Source of the DNA: Bacteroides sp.
GTDB taxonomy: Bacteria > Bacteroidota > Bacteroidia > Bacteroidales > Muribaculaceae
Assembly (NCBI GenBank): GCA_014801875.1
Contig: JAAVDJ010000006.1
Location: 23,295 to 56,991, forward strand
Length of the DNA: 33,697 nucleotides
Reading direction: 5' to 3'
Below, piece by piece: positions 31,678-33,697 of the stretch. Below the pieces are notes generated by a model. The model saw nothing but the letters and a program-made list of their open reading frames with translations, did no database searches and was not told the DNA's origin. The position numbers and the translations under genes are program-made. Numbering within the stretch: the stretch's first letter is position 1; every line of letters starts with the position of its first letter.

Positions 31678-31916
31678 TTTTAACACAAGACATACAGTTT
31701 CAAATAGAATGCCTTGCGGCAGATCTCGCTGAAATGCTTATGGCAGAATATGGCTGGGACATACACCGTGCCCTTGCCGAACTATATTCATCAACCACCT
31801 TCGCTAAGCTCAACGACCCCGAATGTGGCCTCTACTATCAGGGCGCCGTCTATATCTTCAAATTCCTCAAATCCGAAATCGAAACCGGCAAGCTTACAGA
31901 TGCTTACATCAATTAA
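31674..31916 (+). CDS. Companion small protein of the DUF3791 pair
   Basis: A conserved-looking 80-residue protein starting MILTQDIQFQIECLAADLAE with its ATG overlapping the stop of the preceding gene (ATGA), which is better supported than the upstream ATG at 31650. It includes MLMAEYGWDIHRALAELYSS, LNDPECGLYYQGAVYIF. It is the third member of a common Bacteroidetes cassette whose middle gene, the ADP-ribosyltransferase-like one, is absent here. Function unknown. Confidence 0.6.
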   Translation: MILTQDIQFQIECLAADLAEMLMAEYGWDIHRALAELYSSTTFAKLNDPECGLYYQGAVYIFKFLKSEIETGKLTDAYIN

Positions 31917-31946
31917 TGACAAACCATTATTTTTTAGATTATTTAT

Positions 31947-32176
31947 GAATTCCAAGTTTCAAATAAATGATATTGTTAAGTTAACTGATCCCCAAAAACA
32001 GAGAGAGATTATCGCCATATCATATTATATATTATTTGGATGACGGACAGATAATATTATTTCAAACTCAGGGTGGCTTGCTACTGACCAGAGGAGAGTG
32101 CCGTTTCAACGTATCTCTAACCAACGTGCATAAAGGCGTCGTGTATGAGCAAGAACTCGATACGGTTTTTCAATGA
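31947..32176 (+). pseudogene. Frameshifted small hypothetical gene
   Basis: The first 25 or so residues (MNSKFQINDIVKLTDPQKQR) read in one frame. The rest, YYLDDGQIILFQTQGGLL ... KGVVYEQELDTVFQ with a stop at 32174, is in another frame. Both parts look like one short protein with a strand-rich domain. A single small insertion or deletion near 32020-32040 would restore it. No family is recognised. Confidence 0.5.
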
Positions 32177-32258
32177 TCGCGATCGCGAAGTTAGAGCGGG
32201 TTGGGATGACGAGAACAACTGCCGACGGTTATCGGCTACTGACGTGGTGCGCGATTGA
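32145..32258 (+). pseudogene. BRO-N-like phage antirepressor fragment
   Basis: A 37-residue ORF, MSKNSIRFFNDRDREVRAGWDDENN...SATDVVRD, matches the N-terminus of Bacteroidetes BRO-N/DinD-like proteins, normally followed by a WYFSVLDVV-type region; only the first ~35 residues remain. An in-frame 6-bp duplication (GATCGC twice) adds Asp-Arg. It overlaps the end of the preceding broken gene by 32 nt. Probably non-functional. Confidence 0.5.
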
Positions 32259-32279
32259 AAATACTTTTAAAGAATTGAT

Positions 32280-33697
32280 ATGGAATCTGACTATATAAAA
32301 GAGAGTTTGCGAATCAAGGGATTTATTGACGAACTGCTCGCCAACAAGGAGAGTGGCGAGGTGGAGTTCAAGTCGGCGAAAGGCGGTTTCCCTAGGGCAT
32401 TCTGGGAAACCTATTCCTCTTTTGCAAATACTGACGGCGGTGTGGTGATATTCGGAGTCAGAGAAAAACATGGCATTTTTTCGGTAGACCCTCTGAACGA
32501 AGCGACTGTGACAGACTTCAAGAAAAAGTTTTCCGACTTGCAACATGACCGCGAAAAAGTCAGTCTGCCACTTTTGACGGATAAAGATGTTGTGAGTGAA
32601 GCGTATGGCGACGGATATATACTTGCGTTTTTTATTCCGAGAGCAACCAGAGACCAACGTCCGGTGTATGTCGGATTAGACCCTATGACAGGCACATACC
32701 GACGAGACCATGAGGGGGACTATAGATGCGAGCCATCGCCAGTATCGCACATTGTTTACCAATCTGACACCTTCACATCCATGGGCTGTACTTGAGGATT
32801 TGGAACTGATGAAGAAACTTGGAGGCTACCGTAAGGATAGAATATCGGGAGAAGAGGGTTTTACTCTTGCCGGACTGCTGATGTTTGGAAAGACCGAGGC
32901 CATAACCGATGTAGCTTGTCTGCCGGACTTTATGCTTGATTATCGAGACATCCCGCAAGATACGAGCAAAACGAGGTGGATCGACCGGGTTTATCCCGAT
33001 GGCACATGGGAATGCAATCTGTTTCAATTCTACAGACGTGTATTGCCCAAACTTCATGCGTTCTTGCCAAAACCATTTGTTCTCAAAGGAGATGAACGAC
33101 AAGAAGATACACCTACTCACGAAGCGGTCAGAGAAGCATTTATCAACTTGTGTGTCCATGCAAGCTATAGCCGTTCACCGAGGCTGGTTGTTGAAAAACG
33201 TCCTGACGGAATTGTGATGCGCAATCCCGGGACACTGCTGATTTCTGTTCCACAGTATTATGAAGGCGGCCATAGTGAGTGCCGTAACCCCTCTCTTCAG
33301 AAAATGTTTGGATTGATAGGACGCTCAGATAAAGCCGGCAGTGGAGTTGACAAGATTCTTGAAGGATGGAAATATGCCAAATGGCGTAGACCGTATATAA
33401 ACGAGAAGAGTCATCCGGATGTGGTAGAACTATACCTGCCATTGGAATCTTTGGTGTCAGATTCAACCATAGCCGAATTAAAAAGTATTTTTGGCAACAA
33501 CATCACAGAGTTGCCCCATAACGAGATTATTATTCTCTCTATGGCCACCACAGAGGATGAAGTATCAAACGCCAGTCTTCAAAACGCTATAAATCTTCAT
33601 CCAAGTGACCTCAGCAAGCTTTTGAGAAAGATGTGCAACGACGGAAGGCTTGTCGCAGCCGGTTTTGGCAGAGGCACAACTTATCGCCTAAACCGAG
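32280..33697 (+). pseudogene. AlbA_2/Schlafen-like ATP-binding protein gene, internally deleted
   Basis: The first frame (32280 to about 32728) encodes an AlbA_2 domain: EVEFKSAKGGFPRAFWETYSSFANTDGGVVIFGVRE, ending in RRDHEGDYRC. The remaining sequence continues in the next frame (+1) as DASHRQYRTLFTNLTPSHPW, KKLGGYRKDR, EGFTLAGLLMFGK and the ATP-binding-like HEAVREAFINLCVHASY...GSGVDKIL, and runs off the window. These parts belong to one COG2865-type protein. At the junction (about 32725-32730) a few tens of residues normally present between the domains are missing and the frame is broken, so the gene is likely inactive. Family members are found in defence and regulatory contexts. Confidence 0.75.

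Noticed and set aside
1..33697. CRISPR array, rRNA or origin of replication
   Set aside because: No regularly spaced direct repeats, rRNA-like conserved stretches or DnaA-box clusters were seen in the window.

Overview
The window looks like a chromosomal segment from an anaerobic Bacteroidales bacterium, most likely of the Muribaculaceae/Bacteroides type. Evidence for this: several intergenic regions carry the Bacteroidetes promoter signature (TTTG at -33, 19-20 bp spacer, TAnnTTTG at -7); Shine-Dalgarno sequences are essentially absent; and the housekeeping genes have Bacteroidales-typical forms (675-residue family M49 peptidase with HECLGH, OmpA-type porin, RlmI-like methyltransferase, S2P protease). 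No species-level call is possible from the sequence alone.

Layout. (1) Positions 1 to about 5221 are the end of an integrated phage-like element. A leftward early operon (63-aa protein, HTH protein, three small proteins, a tRNA-like sequence, a RecT-type annealing protein) starts at a promoter that overlaps a 17-bp palindromic operator. The same operator occurs three times, once just before a LexA/CI-like S24 repressor gene. A rightward accessory cluster of small proteins follows, two of them exported or anchored Cys/His proteins. The element appears to end in a tRNA 3'-end fragment (about 5202-5221) followed by a terminator. (2) 5272-5946 is a truncated, frameshifted arginase-family remnant. 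(3) 6162-16492 is a compact leftward seven-gene defence operon. In order of transcription it encodes a RapA/SNF2-like helicase, a 186-aa unknown protein, a type III Mod-like adenine methyltransferase, an OLD-like AAA ATPase, a 198-aa nuclease-like protein, a type III Res-like helicase-nuclease, and a YfbU-family protein. (4) 16493-17347 is gene-poor, with an IS30-type transposase remnant. (5) 17348-31154 is conserved core genome: RidA, ABC-F ATPase, esterase, DUF2007-like protein, glutamate dehydrogenase, OmpA-like protein, degenerate LytM protein, DXR, RseP, RlmI-like methyltransferase, and DPP III. (6) 31261-33697 is a second accessory patch made largely of decayed genes: a truncated XRE regulator, an orphan DUF3791-type pair, a frameshifted small gene, a BRO-N-like fragment, and an AlbA_2/Schlafen-like gene with an internal deletion.

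The strongest candidate for an under-described system is the seven-gene operon. It has the mod/res core of a type III restriction-modification system. It also carries a second, unrelated SNF2 helicase, an embedded ATPase plus nuclease-like pair with overlapping genes, an unknown linker protein and a YfbU protein. Spacing from -16 to +16 nt across all seven genes suggests one transcript and one functional unit.
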